From an uncultured Oribacterium sp. (GTDB lineage: Bacteria; Bacillota; Clostridia; Lachnospirales; Lachnospiraceae): a stretch of 35,037 nt of DNA. Shown here piece after piece: positions 1 through 7,120 of the stretch (the first letter of the stretch is position 1; every line of letters starts with the position of its first letter). The position numbers and the translations under genes were made by a program. The notes beneath the pieces were generated by a model. That model was given only the letters and a program-made list of their open reading frames with translations, was not told the DNA's origin and searched no databases. Location of the stretch: positions 1 through 35,037 of the forward strand of contig CALAOB010000088.1 of NCBI GenBank assembly GCA_937927445.1, in the 5' to 3' direction.

Positions 1-2
1 GG

Positions 3-818
3 AGCCGTGTCTTCGAAGTGATCGACGAGCCGGCGATGGAACCGGACGCGGCGGATGCAGCTGTACTGGGAAACAACATTGGCGTGCGCGGTGCGGTCGA
101 TATCGAGCACCTCTGGTTCTCGTACGACAAGACGAAGAAGCTGCTCACAGACATCAACGTGCACGTGAAGCCGGGCGAGACCGTAGCGATCGTCGGACCG
201 ACGGGCTGTGGCAAGTCGACGCTCATCAACCTCCTGATGCGCTTCTACGAGGCGGACCAGGGTGCGATCCTCGTGGACGGGCTTGATAACCGGAAGGTGA
301 CGCGGGAGAGTCTGCGCGCAAACTTCGGTATGGTGCTGCAGGAGACCTGGCTGAAATCCGCGTCGATCCGCGACAACATCGCGTACGGTAAGCCGGATGC
401 GAGCCTCGAGGAGATTCAGGAAGCCGCGCGTCGGGCGCATTGTGACAAGTTTATCCGCCGTATGCCGCAGGGCTACGACACCGTGCTCGGCGAGGACGGC
501 GGCGCACTGAGCCAGGGCCAGAAGCAGCTCCTCTGCATCGCGCGCCTGATGCTGCGCCTGCCGCCGATGCTCATCCTCGATGAGGCGACCTCGTCCATCG
601 ATACCCGCACCGAGCTCCACATCCAGCACGCCTTCGACCGCATGATGGAGGGCCGCACCTCGTTCATCGTGGCGCACCGCCTCTCGACCATCCGAAACGC
701 CGACCTCATCCTCGTGATGCGCGACGGCAATATCGTCGAGCAGGGAACGCACGACGCGCTCCTCGCCCGCGGCGGCTTCTACGCGAGCCTGTATAACGCA
801 CAGTTCGCGGCGAGCTGA
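3..818 (+). CDS. ABC exporter, C-terminal ATPase part (5' end outside window)
   Basis: This is the nucleotide-binding part of an ABC exporter half-transporter, which couples ATP hydrolysis to efflux across the membrane. The reading frame is open to the window edge (S-R-V-F-E-V-I-D-E, a typical linker before the ATPase domain), so the GTG at 18 is not the real start and the transmembrane domain lies upstream of the window. Visible motifs are Walker A GPTGCGKST, Q-loop MVLQETW, signature LSQGQKQLL, Walker B LILDEATSS with an intact catalytic Glu, and the H-loop IVAHRLS. The LSQGQ signature and intact Glu match the canonical subunit of the exporter at 7121-9040, so this may be the second subunit of another heterodimer. 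The exported substrate cannot be inferred. A terminator follows at 876. Confidence 0.93.
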   Translation, partial: SRVFEVIDEPAMEPDAADAAVLGNNIGVRGAVDIEHLWFSYDKTKKLLTDINVHVKPGETVAIVGPTGCGKSTLINLLMRFYEADQGAILVDGLDNRKVTRESLRANFGMVLQETWLKSASIRDNIAYGKPDASLEEIQEAARRAHCDKFIRRMPQGYDTVLGEDGGALSQGQKQLLCIARLMLRLPPMLILDEATSSIDTRTELHIQHAFDRMMEGRTSFIVAHRLSTIRNADLILVMRDGNIVEQGTHDALLARGGFYASLYNAQFAAS

Positions 819-875
819 GAAGAGCCGCGATGCCTGGTTGACGAAATACCAGGCAGATATGGAAACATGGAAGTG

Positions 876-911
876 AAAAAGGAGTGCCTCTGACGCGAGG
901 CGCTCCTTTTT
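876..911 (+). terminator. Intrinsic terminator after the ABC gene
   Basis: GGAGTGCCTC (881-890) pairs with GAGGCGCTCC (897-906) with one G-T pair around a 6-nt loop. The stem is flanked by five A upstream and five T downstream. It closes the ABC gene ending at 818. Confidence 0.88.
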
Positions 912-915
912 GAAA

Positions 916-945
916 TTGGGCACGTACAGGAAAATATGGTAGTAT
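916..945 (+). promoter_or_regulatory. Possible promoter of the PAP2 gene
   Basis: TTGGGC (916-921) and TAGTAT (940-945) are spaced by 18 bp, 40 bp before the start codon at 986 and after a terminator. The -35 is weak, so this is a tentative call. Confidence 0.4.
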
Positions 946-985
946 AAGAAAATATGATTTCAAAACATGAGGAGTAAGACGATTT

Positions 986-1663
986 ATGAAAGCACGTAAA
1001 GATATATTCTCACCGATCCGGGAGGCGATGCGCGACCCGGTCGGCTATATGGACACACACCGCTATGCGCTGTGGCTCCTGTACCTGCCGGCGTACCTCC
1101 TGTACTTCGGGATGCTGCAGCTGCGCGCGGTGCCGGCGGAGGCGGTGCACATCATCGAGACGCCGCTCGACCGGATGATCCCGACGATTCCGGCGTTTTT
1201 CGTGCCGTACGCGATCTGGTGGTTGCTGTTTCCGGGCGCGCTCGTATTCTTCCTGTTTTACGGAACGCGTCGCGATTTTCTGAAGCTCTGCTTCATCCTT
1301 TTCGGCGGGTACACGATCTGCATGGTGGTATACACGGTCTGGCCGAATGGCCTTGCGCTGCGGGAGCCGCTGACGGGCAGCGACATCTTCACGCGCGGCG
1401 TGCAGTGGCTGCGTTCGATCGACCCGCCGCGGAATGTCTGCCCGAGCATGCATGTCTCGAGCACCATCGCCATCGACCTGGTCGTGCGGCAGTGCAGTTA
1501 CATCCGTCCACGCACGAAGAATCTCGAGACGATCATCGCGGTGCTGATCTGCATCGCGACGCTCTTCATCCGCCAGCACTCGATCATCGATGTCGTTCTC
1601 GGCTTCGCCATGAGCTGGGCGCTGTATTTCGTCTGGAAATTATTTCCGAATTGTTTGAAATGA
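986..1663 (+). CDS. PAP2-family membrane phosphatase
   Basis: This is a 225-residue polytopic membrane protein of the type 2 phosphatidic acid phosphatase superfamily, which dephosphorylates lipid-linked phosphates at the membrane. Hydrophobic segments lie at about 28-46, 68-92, 100-118 and 183-220. The phosphatase motifs are C-P-S-M-H (152-156, equivalent to the usual P-S-G-H) and R-Q-H-S-I-I-D (196-202), where His198 and Asp202 fit the H-x3-D third motif. The first, Lys/Arg-rich motif is not obvious. The ATG at 986 follows GGAG at 971-974. The gene stands alone between a terminator and the promoter of the next gene, which overlaps its stop codon. Substrate (undecaprenyl diphosphate, phosphatidate or an inositol lipid) cannot be decided. 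Confidence 0.8.
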   Translation: MKARKDIFSPIREAMRDPVGYMDTHRYALWLLYLPAYLLYFGMLQLRAVPAEAVHIIETPLDRMIPTIPAFFVPYAIWWLLFPGALVFFLFYGTRRDFLKLCFILFGGYTICMVVYTVWPNGLALREPLTGSDIFTRGVQWLRSIDPPRNVCPSMHVSSTIAIDLVVRQCSYIRPRTKNLETIIAVLICIATLFIRQHSIIDVVLGFAMSWALYFVWKLFPNCLK

Positions 1664-1683
1664 TGAAACGAAAATGATAAAAT
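1655..1683 (+). promoter_or_regulatory. Promoter of the cytidylate kinase-like gene
   Basis: TTGAAA (1655-1660), a 17-bp spacer and TAAAAT (1678-1683) with an extended -10 TG at 1675-1676 form a strong sigma-A promoter. It overlaps the end of the preceding coding region. A perfect hairpin, ATCGAG-ATGA-CTCGAT (1696-1711), lies in the predicted 5' UTR and could be an operator or an mRNA 5' stem. Confidence 0.72.
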
Positions 1684-1735
1684 AAGGGTAGATCAATCGA
1701 GATGACTCGATCGAAATCATCCAGGAGGGCAGACT

Positions 1736-2356
1736 ATGAAGATAAATTACGTTACGATTTCGAGAGAATATGGTTCCGGCGGACGTGAGGTCGGCCGCAA
1801 GCTTGCGGATAAGCTGGGCATCCCGCTGTATGATAAGGAGATCATCGAGCAGACCGCGTTTAAGACCGGTTTTGCGGAGGATTATGTGAAGAAGCAGGGC
1901 GAGTACGCGAGTGCCCGCAACTGGATCGAGTATTCCTTCTCTGCGCGGAACAGCTACGGCATGAGTCCGGAAGACTACCTCTGGGCGAAGCAGCGTGAGG
2001 TCATCCTCGATCTCGTCGCGAAGGGACCGTGTGTGATCGTCGGACGCTGCGCGGACTACATCCTCCGTGAGCGTACGGATGTGCTCAATGTCTTCATCCA
2101 TGCGGATATCGAGAAGCGGAAGCACAGAATCACCGAGATCTATAAGGAACCGGAGAACACCGACAAGATGCTGAAGGATATGGATAAGAAGCGTAAGTTC
2201 AACTATCGCTACTACACCGAGCAGGAGTGGGGCAAGTGCCAGAACTACGACCTGACCCTCGACAGCGGCTCACTCGGCATCGACAACTGCGTCGACATCA
2301 TCTACCGCATCTGCCAGGACGACGAAGTGGAGAAAACACCGAAGTCGGACAGGTAA
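1736..2356 (+). CDS. Cytidylate kinase-like protein
   Basis: This 206-residue protein belongs to the cytidylate kinase-like family (Pfam Cytidylate_kin2). It starts with a nucleotide-binding loop, S-R-E-Y-G-S-G-G-R-E-V-G at about residues 9-20, followed by a helix ending in D-K-L-G-I-P-L-Y-D-K, as in this family. A second conserved block, G-P-C-V-I-V-G-R-C-A-D-Y, lies near residue 100. Members are annotated as CMP kinase-like but their natural substrate is largely untested, and the real cmk is usually a separate gene, so a housekeeping CMP kinase role should not be assumed. The ATG at 1736 has an ideal AGGAGG at 1723-1728. It is monocistronic as far as the sequence shows, followed by a new promoter at 2371. 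Confidence 0.85.
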   Translation: MKINYVTISREYGSGGREVGRKLADKLGIPLYDKEIIEQTAFKTGFAEDYVKKQGEYASARNWIEYSFSARNSYGMSPEDYLWAKQREVILDLVAKGPCVIVGRCADYILRERTDVLNVFIHADIEKRKHRITEIYKEPENTDKMLKDMDKKRKFNYRYYTEQEWGKCQNYDLTLDSGSLGIDNCVDIIYRICQDDEVEKTPKSDR

Positions 2357-2370
2357 ACACTTGAAATCCC

Positions 2371-2398
2371 TTGTATTCTGTAGTATTTTCTGTAAAAT
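2371..2398 (+). promoter_or_regulatory. Putative promoter of the HPt/response-regulator transcript
   Basis: TTGTAT (2371-2376), a 16-bp spacer and TAAAAT (2393-2398) lie just after the preceding stop codon. Transcription from here would produce a leader of about 180 nt before the start codon at 2586, containing the structured element at 2419-2516 and the hairpin at 2521-2570. Confidence 0.55.
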
Positions 2399-2418
2399 TA
2401 GATTCAGTAAATTGAACT

Positions 2419-2516
2419 ATGGTAAACATGAAGAGGCGCTTTCGTACCTGAGGGGGATCAGGGAGGAGAGAGGCCTCTTGAGTGCATTTATTTTTACCAT
2501 GGTGAGTGGTACGAAA
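2419..2516 (+). ncRNA. Candidate structured leader RNA with pseudoknot-forming helices
   Basis: Four perfect complementary pairs can be read directly. P1 is ATGGTAAA (2419-2426) with TTTACCAT (2493-2500). P2, nested in it, is AAGAGGC (2431-2437) with GCCTCTT (2473-2479). P3 is CCTGA (2447-2451) with TCAGG (2458-2462). The fourth, TTTCGTACC (2440-2448) with GGTACGAAA (2508-2516), is a 9-bp match that crosses P1 and P2, so it forms either a pseudoknot or an alternative fold. The 2508-2512 strand is also complementary to GTACC at 2548-2552 inside the downstream terminator-like hairpin. This is the layout of a riboswitch-type attenuator. I did not recognise the conserved sequences of c-di-GMP-I or -II, ZTP, THF, SAM or glycine riboswitches, so the class and ligand are unknown. 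A 73-codon open frame across this region has no ribosome binding site. Confidence 0.55.
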
Positions 2517-2520
2517 CTGA

Positions 2521-2570
2521 CGGTGCAGGGACGAAAGGGGCCTTTCTGTACCGGATTATTTGTTTTTTTA
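2521..2570 (+). terminator. Candidate attenuator hairpin before the HPt gene
   Basis: CGGTGCAG (2521-2528) pairs with CTGTACCG (2546-2553) with one G-T pair, and AAAG/CTTT forms an inner stem. A T-rich stretch ending in seven T follows. It sits immediately upstream of the Shine-Dalgarno GGGGG (2574-2578), inside the leader of the gene at 2586, which suggests regulated read-through rather than simple termination. Confidence 0.55.
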
Positions 2571-2585
2571 ATAGGGGGATAAATC

Positions 2586-2933
2586 ATGACGATTGAAGAG
2601 AGTTATCAGGCGATGGGCGCGGATTACGAGGATGTATCACACCGCATCCCGAATGCTGCGCTGGTGAAGAAGTTCGCGCTGAAGTTCCTGGACGATAAGA
2701 GCATGGAGCAGCTGACCGCAGCACTGCAGGCCGGCGAGGTCGAGGATGCATTCCGCGCGGCCCATACGCTGAAGGGCCTCTGCCTGACACTCGGCTTCTC
2801 CGCGCTCGCGAAGCCGTCGATCGAGCTCACGGAGCTCCTGCGCGGCCGCCGCATGGATGGCTACGAGCCGCTGTACGAGCAGGTGGTCGCAGAGTACGAG
2901 AAGACCGTCGCCGCGCTGCGCCAGGTCGACTAA
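2586..2933 (+). CDS. HPt phosphotransfer protein
   Basis: This 115-residue protein is a stand-alone histidine phosphotransfer domain, which relays phosphoryl groups between a hybrid kinase receiver and a response regulator in the cytoplasm. The phosphoacceptor motif A-A-H-T-L-K-G places the histidine at residue 60, followed by the usual helix (L-G-F-x-x-L-x-x-x-x-x-x-L-E/T). The ATG is preceded by GGGGG eight bases upstream. The stop codon is 9 bp before the response regulator gene at 2943, so the two are almost certainly cotranscribed and functionally paired. The expected donor, the receiver domain of the hybrid kinase immediately downstream, is broken (5376-6627), so another kinase must feed this relay if it still works. 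Confidence 0.88.
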   Translation: MTIEESYQAMGADYEDVSHRIPNAALVKKFALKFLDDKSMEQLTAALQAGEVEDAFRAAHTLKGLCLTLGFSALAKPSIELTELLRGRRMDGYEPLYEQVVAEYEKTVAALRQVD

Positions 2934-2942
2934 GGAGATTTC

Positions 2943-5336
2943 ATGGAACGTCAGACTATACTCATCGTGGACGATGCGGAGATGAATCGCATGATGCTGA
3001 GCGACATGCTCGGCGATCAGTACGATTACGTCGAGGCCGCGGATGGACGCGAGGCACTTCGGATCCTGGAGAAAAACGTCGCCATCGATCTGATACTGCT
3101 CGACATCAACATGCCGGAGATGAACGGCTTCGAGGTGCTCGAGGAGATGAACCGCTACCACTGGATTCAGGAGATTCCGGTCATCATGATCACCGCAGAG
3201 GAGTCCGTGGAGTCGATGGAGCACGCCTATTCGCTCGGCGTCATCGACTACATCCCGCGTCCGTTCAATGTCTACATCGTGCGTCGGCGCGTAGAGAATA
3301 CGCTGAATCTTTATGTCAATCAGAAGCGCCTGATGCGTCTCGTATCCGACCAGATCGCGGAAAAAGAGGAGAACAACACCCTCATGGTGAGCTTCCTCAG
3401 TAACGTCGTCGAGATCCGAAACCACGAGAGCGGTGACCATATCCGGAACATCCGCCGCATCACCGAGCTGCTGCTGCATCAGCTCGTACAGAAGACGAAG
3501 GCCTATAATCTCACGGAGGAGGACATCGCGCTGATCAGGACCGCGTCCTCCCTCCACGACATCGGAAAAATCACGATTCCGGAGGAGATCCTCAACAAGC
3601 CGGGGAAGCTCACGAAGGAAGAGTTTGAAATCATGAAGACGCACTCCGCCGCGGGTGCACAGATCCTGGAGCAGATGAAGTACGGCCAGGACAAGCCGCT
3701 GTACCGCTATGCACTGGAGATCTGCCGCTGGCACCACGAGCGCTGGGACGGCCATGGCTACCCGGACGGACTGATGGGCGAGGAGATCCCGATCTCCGCC
3801 CAGATCGTGGCGATCGCGGATGTATACGATGCGCTCACGAGCGAGCGCTGCTATAAGAAGGCGTACGACCACACGACCGCCATCAACATGATCCTGAACG
3901 GTGAGTGCGGTGCCTTCAACCCGCTGCTGCTCGAGTGTCTGACCGAGACTGCCGCACAGCTTCGCATCGTGACGGGTGTGAATGGAGACGTGATGCCGTA
4001 CCGCTTCGAGCTGAACCGCCTGTCGGAGGAGATCCTCGCGCATGCAGACCTCCCGAAAAACGACCGTGTACAGAACCTCCTCGATACCATGCAGGAGCGG
4101 ATCGACTTCTTCGCCTCCACCAGCGGTGGTATCCAGTTCGAGTACGATTCGGTGTCACGCCTCGCGGATGTGACGAACTGGAACGAGCCGCCACAGTACC
4201 GCCACAGCGTGAAGAACATCACGCGTGCGAACGACTTCCGCTATCTCAGCCAGAAGGACTTCAAGCGCCTGCGGGATGCGATGGATGCGACGACGAAGGA
4301 GAATCCGGAGTTCGCCATGAGCATCCTCTTCCCGGTCGGCAACGAGTACCACTGGTGCGACCTCCGTGTGCGTACGCTCTGGTCGGATCTCCGCCCGGAT
4401 CACTACATCGCGGCGGTCGGCCAGCTGCTGGACCCGCAGATGAAGGAAGTGAAGGACTTCCCAGCTCATGTCGGTCCGCTGGATGCGGCCTCCCCGGTCA
4501 TCCTCCAGAATATCCGCTGCCTGCAGTCCGTGTTTGACATCGTGCGTCTCGTCGACCCGACGACCTACGATGTACTCGAGCTCGATGAGCAGGGTGTTCT
4601 CCGGAACTCGAAGCGGCACTGTGCCGCGTTCTGGAACAACGACGGGACCTGTGCGAACTGTACCTCGGCCCGCGCCTATGCGCAGAAGTTGACGCTCAAC
4701 AAGCTGGAGTTTACCAGCACCGATATGTACTTCGTGGTGTCGAAGTACCTGAACCTGAACGGTACGCCGTGCGTACTTGAGCTTCTGAGCCGTCTCGATG
4801 AGGGCCGCTGGATCGACGCGAACGGCACGCGTCTCCTCCTTGACCGGAACCACGACGGAAACATGGACCTCTTCCTGGATCCGGTGACGGACACCTACTC
4901 GCGCCGCTACTATGAAACCTACCGTGCGCACCTCGAGGGCATGGAATCCATCGCCATCATCGACGCAAACCGCTTCAAGCAGGTCAATGACTCTTTCGGT
5001 CACCCTGCGGGCGATGCTGTGCTGCGGGAAATCGCGCGATCCATCAAGGGCTGCATCCGAAAGACCGACATCCTGATCCGCTACGGCGGGGATGAGTTCC
5101 TGCTGCTGTTCCCGAAGATGAGCGAGGAGATCCTCGAGCGGAAGATGCAGGAGATTTCGAAGGCTGTGGAGAACATCCGTATCGCGGATTATCCAGAGCT
5201 GCGCCTCTCGATCTCGATCGGCGGTGTGACGGGCGTACACCCGATCACCGAGGCGATCCGCCAGGCGGACCTCCGCATGTATGCGCAGAAGCAGGCGTAC
5301 AATCACGAGCATCAGCCTGAGGAGAAAGGCGAATAG
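2943..5336 (+). CDS. Response regulator with HD-GYP and GGDEF domains (c-di-GMP turnover)
   Basis: This 797-residue protein joins three recognisable domains. The receiver (about 1-120) has the acidic pair D10-D11 and phosphoacceptor D54 (L-L-D-I-N-M-P); the usual conserved Lys before Pro is Arg106 (P-R-P-F). The HD-GYP phosphodiesterase (about 145-345) has H205-D206 and H-G-Y-P at 271-274, intact for c-di-GMP hydrolysis. A middle region, possibly PAS-like, contains a C-x9-C-x2-C motif (C560, C570, C573) of unknown role. The C-terminal GGDEF domain has an intact G-G-D-E-F at 715-719 with an R-x-x-D inhibitory site (R-K-T-D) five residues upstream, so it should make c-di-GMP and be product-inhibited. 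Start ATG follows AAGGAG at 2932. It is coupled to the HPt gene. Which activity dominates cannot be read from sequence. Confidence 0.93.
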   Translation: MERQTILIVDDAEMNRMMLSDMLGDQYDYVEAADGREALRILEKNVAIDLILLDINMPEMNGFEVLEEMNRYHWIQEIPVIMITAEESVESMEHAYSLGVIDYIPRPFNVYIVRRRVENTLNLYVNQKRLMRLVSDQIAEKEENNTLMVSFLSNVVEIRNHESGDHIRNIRRITELLLHQLVQKTKAYNLTEEDIALIRTASSLHDIGKITIPEEILNKPGKLTKEEFEIMKTHSAAGAQILEQMKYGQDKPLYRYALEICRWHHERWDGHGYPDGLMGEEIPISAQIVAIADVYDALTSERCYKKAYDHTTAINMILNGECGAFNPLLLECLTETAAQLRIVTGVNGDVMPYRFELNRLSEEILAHADLPKNDRVQNLLDTMQERIDFFASTSGGIQFEYDSVSRLADVTNWNEPPQYRHSVKNITRANDFRYLSQKDFKRLRDAMDATTKENPEFAMSILFPVGNEYHWCDLRVRTLWSDLRPDHYIAAVGQLLDPQMKEVKDFPAHVGPLDAASPVILQNIRCLQSVFDIVRLVDPTTYDVLELDEQGVLRNSKRHCAAFWNNDGTCANCTSARAYAQKLTLNKLEFTSTDMYFVVSKYLNLNGTPCVLELLSRLDEGRWIDANGTRLLLDRNHDGNMDLFLDPVTDTYSRRYYETYRAHLEGMESIAIIDANRFKQVNDSFGHPAGDAVLREIARSIKGCIRKTDILIRYGGDEFLLLFPKMSEEILERKMQEISKAVENIRIADYPELRLSISIGGVTGVHPITEAIRQADLRMYAQKQAYNHEHQPEEKGE

Positions 5337-5375
5337 TCGCCGTATGAGTACGGGCCTGAAAGCATCGGACGATAA

Positions 5376-6627
5376 TTTAACGTAAATGATAGGAAAAACC
5401 GGGAGCTCGAGATCGCGGTGCGGCAGGAAGCGGCGGCGAATCGGGCGAAGCGGGATTTCCTCTTCAACATGTCGCACGACATCCGCACTCCGATGAACGC
5501 GATCATCGGCTACACGACGCTGGCGGAGACGAATCTCACGCAGCCGGCGAAGGTCGCGGATTATCTTCGGAAGATCTCGACGGCGAGCCAGCATCTGCTG
5601 TCGCTCATCAACGACGTACTCGATATGAGCCGCATCGAGAGCGGGCGTGTCGTGCTCGAGCAGAAGCCGGTGCATCTGCCGACGCTCGTGCAGGACGTCC
5701 GCGACATCATCCAGTCGAATATCACGGCGAAGGGCCTGGCGTCTACCGTCGACCTCGCGGGCGTGCGGGACGAGGACGTGATCGGCGACCCGTTGCGTCT
5801 CCAGCGGATCCTGCTGAACATTCTGTCCAATGCTGTGAAATTCACCCCCTCGGGCGGCAGCATCACCCTCCGCGTCGTGGAGAAGAGCGGCGCCGGCGAG
5901 ACGTCGGCGGACACCGGGGACGATGAGCGAGAGCCTGTAGCAAAGAGCCTGAGCGACGCACTGGCAGGAGAGACGATGCCGGTGGGCCCGGATGGGCGCG
6001 ATTCGACGGGCGTGTCTGATGCGAATGGAGAGACGGCACCGGTGAACCCGAACGGGCGCACCGCGGGTGGCGTCCCAGAAGAGGCCGGCGAGGCGACATC
6101 CATGGCGCCAGCTGAGGCTAGGGCGAACGGCGCGCCGCTGCGCTATGCTGACTACGAGTTCCATGTCCGGGACACCGGCATCGGCATGAGTGCGGAGTAC
6201 CAGAAGCACATCTACGAGCAGTTCAGTCGCGAGGAGACCTCGACGGTATCGAAGACCGAGGGCACCGGCCTCGGCATGCCGATCACGAAACGGCTCGTGG
6301 AGATGATGGACGGAAGCATTGAGCTCGTGAGCGCCCCGGGCAAGGGCACGGAGTTTACGGTCCACCTGCGCCTGCCGCTCGCCGGGAGAGTACGCGCTGG
6401 TGCTCATGGACATCCAGATGCCGGTGATGGACGGCTACGAAGCCACCCGCCGCATCCGCGCACTCCCGGATCCCGCGAAGGCGCGGATCCCGATCGTCGC
6501 CATGACCGCCAACGCCTTCGCCGAGGACCGCGAAAACGCCCTCGCCGCCGGCATGAACGACCACATCGCAAAACCATTTGACATCCACACACTCCTCTGG
6601 AAACTCGCAGAGATACTGAAGAAGTGA
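5376..6627 (+). pseudogene. Decayed hybrid histidine kinase
   Basis: The frame encodes a HisKA domain (F-N-M-S-H-D-I-R-T-P-M-N-A) and a HATPase domain with N-box (N-I-L-S-N-A-V-K-F-T-P), D-T-G-I-G-M and G-T-G-L-G-M motifs. Upstream it is open only to a stop at 5373-5375, with GTG 5418 as the first start, so the sensor part is missing. After H-L-R-L-P-L-A the kinase frame runs into nonsense at 6381-6387. In the +1 frame the sequence continues as G-E-Y-A-L-V-L-M-D-I-Q-M-P, the second half of a receiver domain ending at 6627 (I-A-K-P-F-D...). The linker and the first half of the receiver with its acidic pair are absent, so a deletion joined the two pieces out of frame. About 85 residues of low complexity, with three roughly 20-residue repeats starting G-E-T/G-E-A, are inserted in the HATPase domain. 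It probably once fed the HPt and response regulator upstream. Confidence 0.82.
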
Positions 6628-6629
6628 AT

Positions 6630-6689
6630 ATCGCAAAAACGTTTGACATTCGTATGCCTCTTCGGAAATGCGCAGAGATACCGAAGTGA
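6630..6689 (+). pseudogene. Second copy of a receiver-domain 3' end
   Basis: These 60 bases align codon by codon with the last 63 bases of the receiver fragment just upstream (6565-6627), with one codon missing. They encode I-A-K-T-F-D-I-R-M-P-L-R-K-C-A-E-I-P-K-stop against I-A-K-P-F-D-I-H-T-L-L-W-K-L-A-E-I-L-K-K-stop. There is no upstream coding sequence for this copy. It is a diverged remnant of the end of a second hybrid kinase gene. Confidence 0.7.
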
Positions 6690-6706
6690 GAGGAGAGTGA
6701 TGCGAA

Positions 6707-6775
6707 AGAGCCCCGGAGGGGAGCCATCGATCGGAAGCACAGTACTTCCAATTGATGCCTGCCCTCCGGGGCTCT
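6707..6775. repeat. Long imperfect hairpin (69 nt)
   Basis: AGAGCCCCGGAGGG (6707-6720) is the exact reverse complement of CCCTCCGGGGCTCT (6762-6775). The intervening sequence continues the fold, CATCGATCGGAAG against CTTCCAATTGATG with one wobble and one mismatch. No T-run follows on the plus strand, so a Rho-independent terminator is not proven. It lies between the kinase remnants and the 39-nt repeats. Confidence 0.6.
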
Positions 6776-6802
6776 ATGGCTAAGCGTGCTGGCTCTGGCA
6801 CC

Positions 6803-6991
6803 GCAGGCGCGTTGACCTGGATTCACCCGCAGTACGCCTGCAGGCACGAGAATTCCCCTGGGTGCACCCCGAAATATGGACATTTTCGCAGGCACGATGA
6901 TGATTTAAAGCGCTTACCATGCCTACAGCTGAAATTTCGAGGTGCCCCGGCTGTAGGCACGATGGCACTTTGAAGCGCTTACCGTGCCTAC
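6803..6991. repeat. Left cluster of three 39-nt hairpin repeats
   Basis: Three units of exactly 39 nt, at 6803-6841, 6888-6926 and 6953-6991, begin with G(C/T)AGGC and end with GCCT(G/A)C, so each folds into a hairpin with a 7-9 bp stem. The third has perfect arms GTAGGCACG and CGTGCCTAC. The same family occurs six times at 11251-11612, on the other side of the ABC operon. No gene is seen in this stretch. Confidence 0.72.
6872..6930. repeat. Left arm of a perfect 59-bp inverted repeat
   Basis: This segment is the exact reverse complement of 11385-11443. Similarity extends about 12 bp further outward with two mismatches. It contains the second 39-nt hairpin unit. The two arms enclose the two ABC exporter genes. 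Confidence 0.85.
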
Positions 6992-7060
6992 GCCTCTGAA
7001 TTCCGCCATAAAAAGAGGATGTCGCGCAGGCGACATCCTCTTAAAATAACTCTATTCAAC

Positions 7061-7090
7061 TCACTCCAGCTCGAAGGTGCCGGTATACAA
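7061..7090 (-). pseudogene. Displaced copy of the ABC gene 3' end
   Basis: Read on the minus strand this encodes V-V-Y-T-G-T-F-E-L-E-stop, matching Y-Q-L-Y-T-G-A-F-E-L-E-stop at the end of the exporter gene that stops at 7121. It lies about 60 bp beyond the true stop codon. It appears to be a remnant of a related gene or of a local duplication. Confidence 0.62.
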
Positions 7091-7120
7091 CATCCTGTCG
7101 GGTGATCAGTTTTACGTAAA

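Noticed and set aside
2419..2516. Known c-di-GMP riboswitch
   Set aside because: The conserved GEMM-I blocks and the GEMM-II core are not found, so the ligand is left open.
2361..2582. 73-codon open reading frame as a real gene
   Set aside because: It has no ribosome binding site, its sequence resembles no family, and the region is better explained by base-paired RNA structure.
2637..4043. Long minus-strand open frames opposite the response regulator and other genes
   Set aside because: High GC content at third positions leaves long open frames on the opposite strand; these lack ribosome binding sites and recognisable domains while the plus-strand genes have complete motifs.
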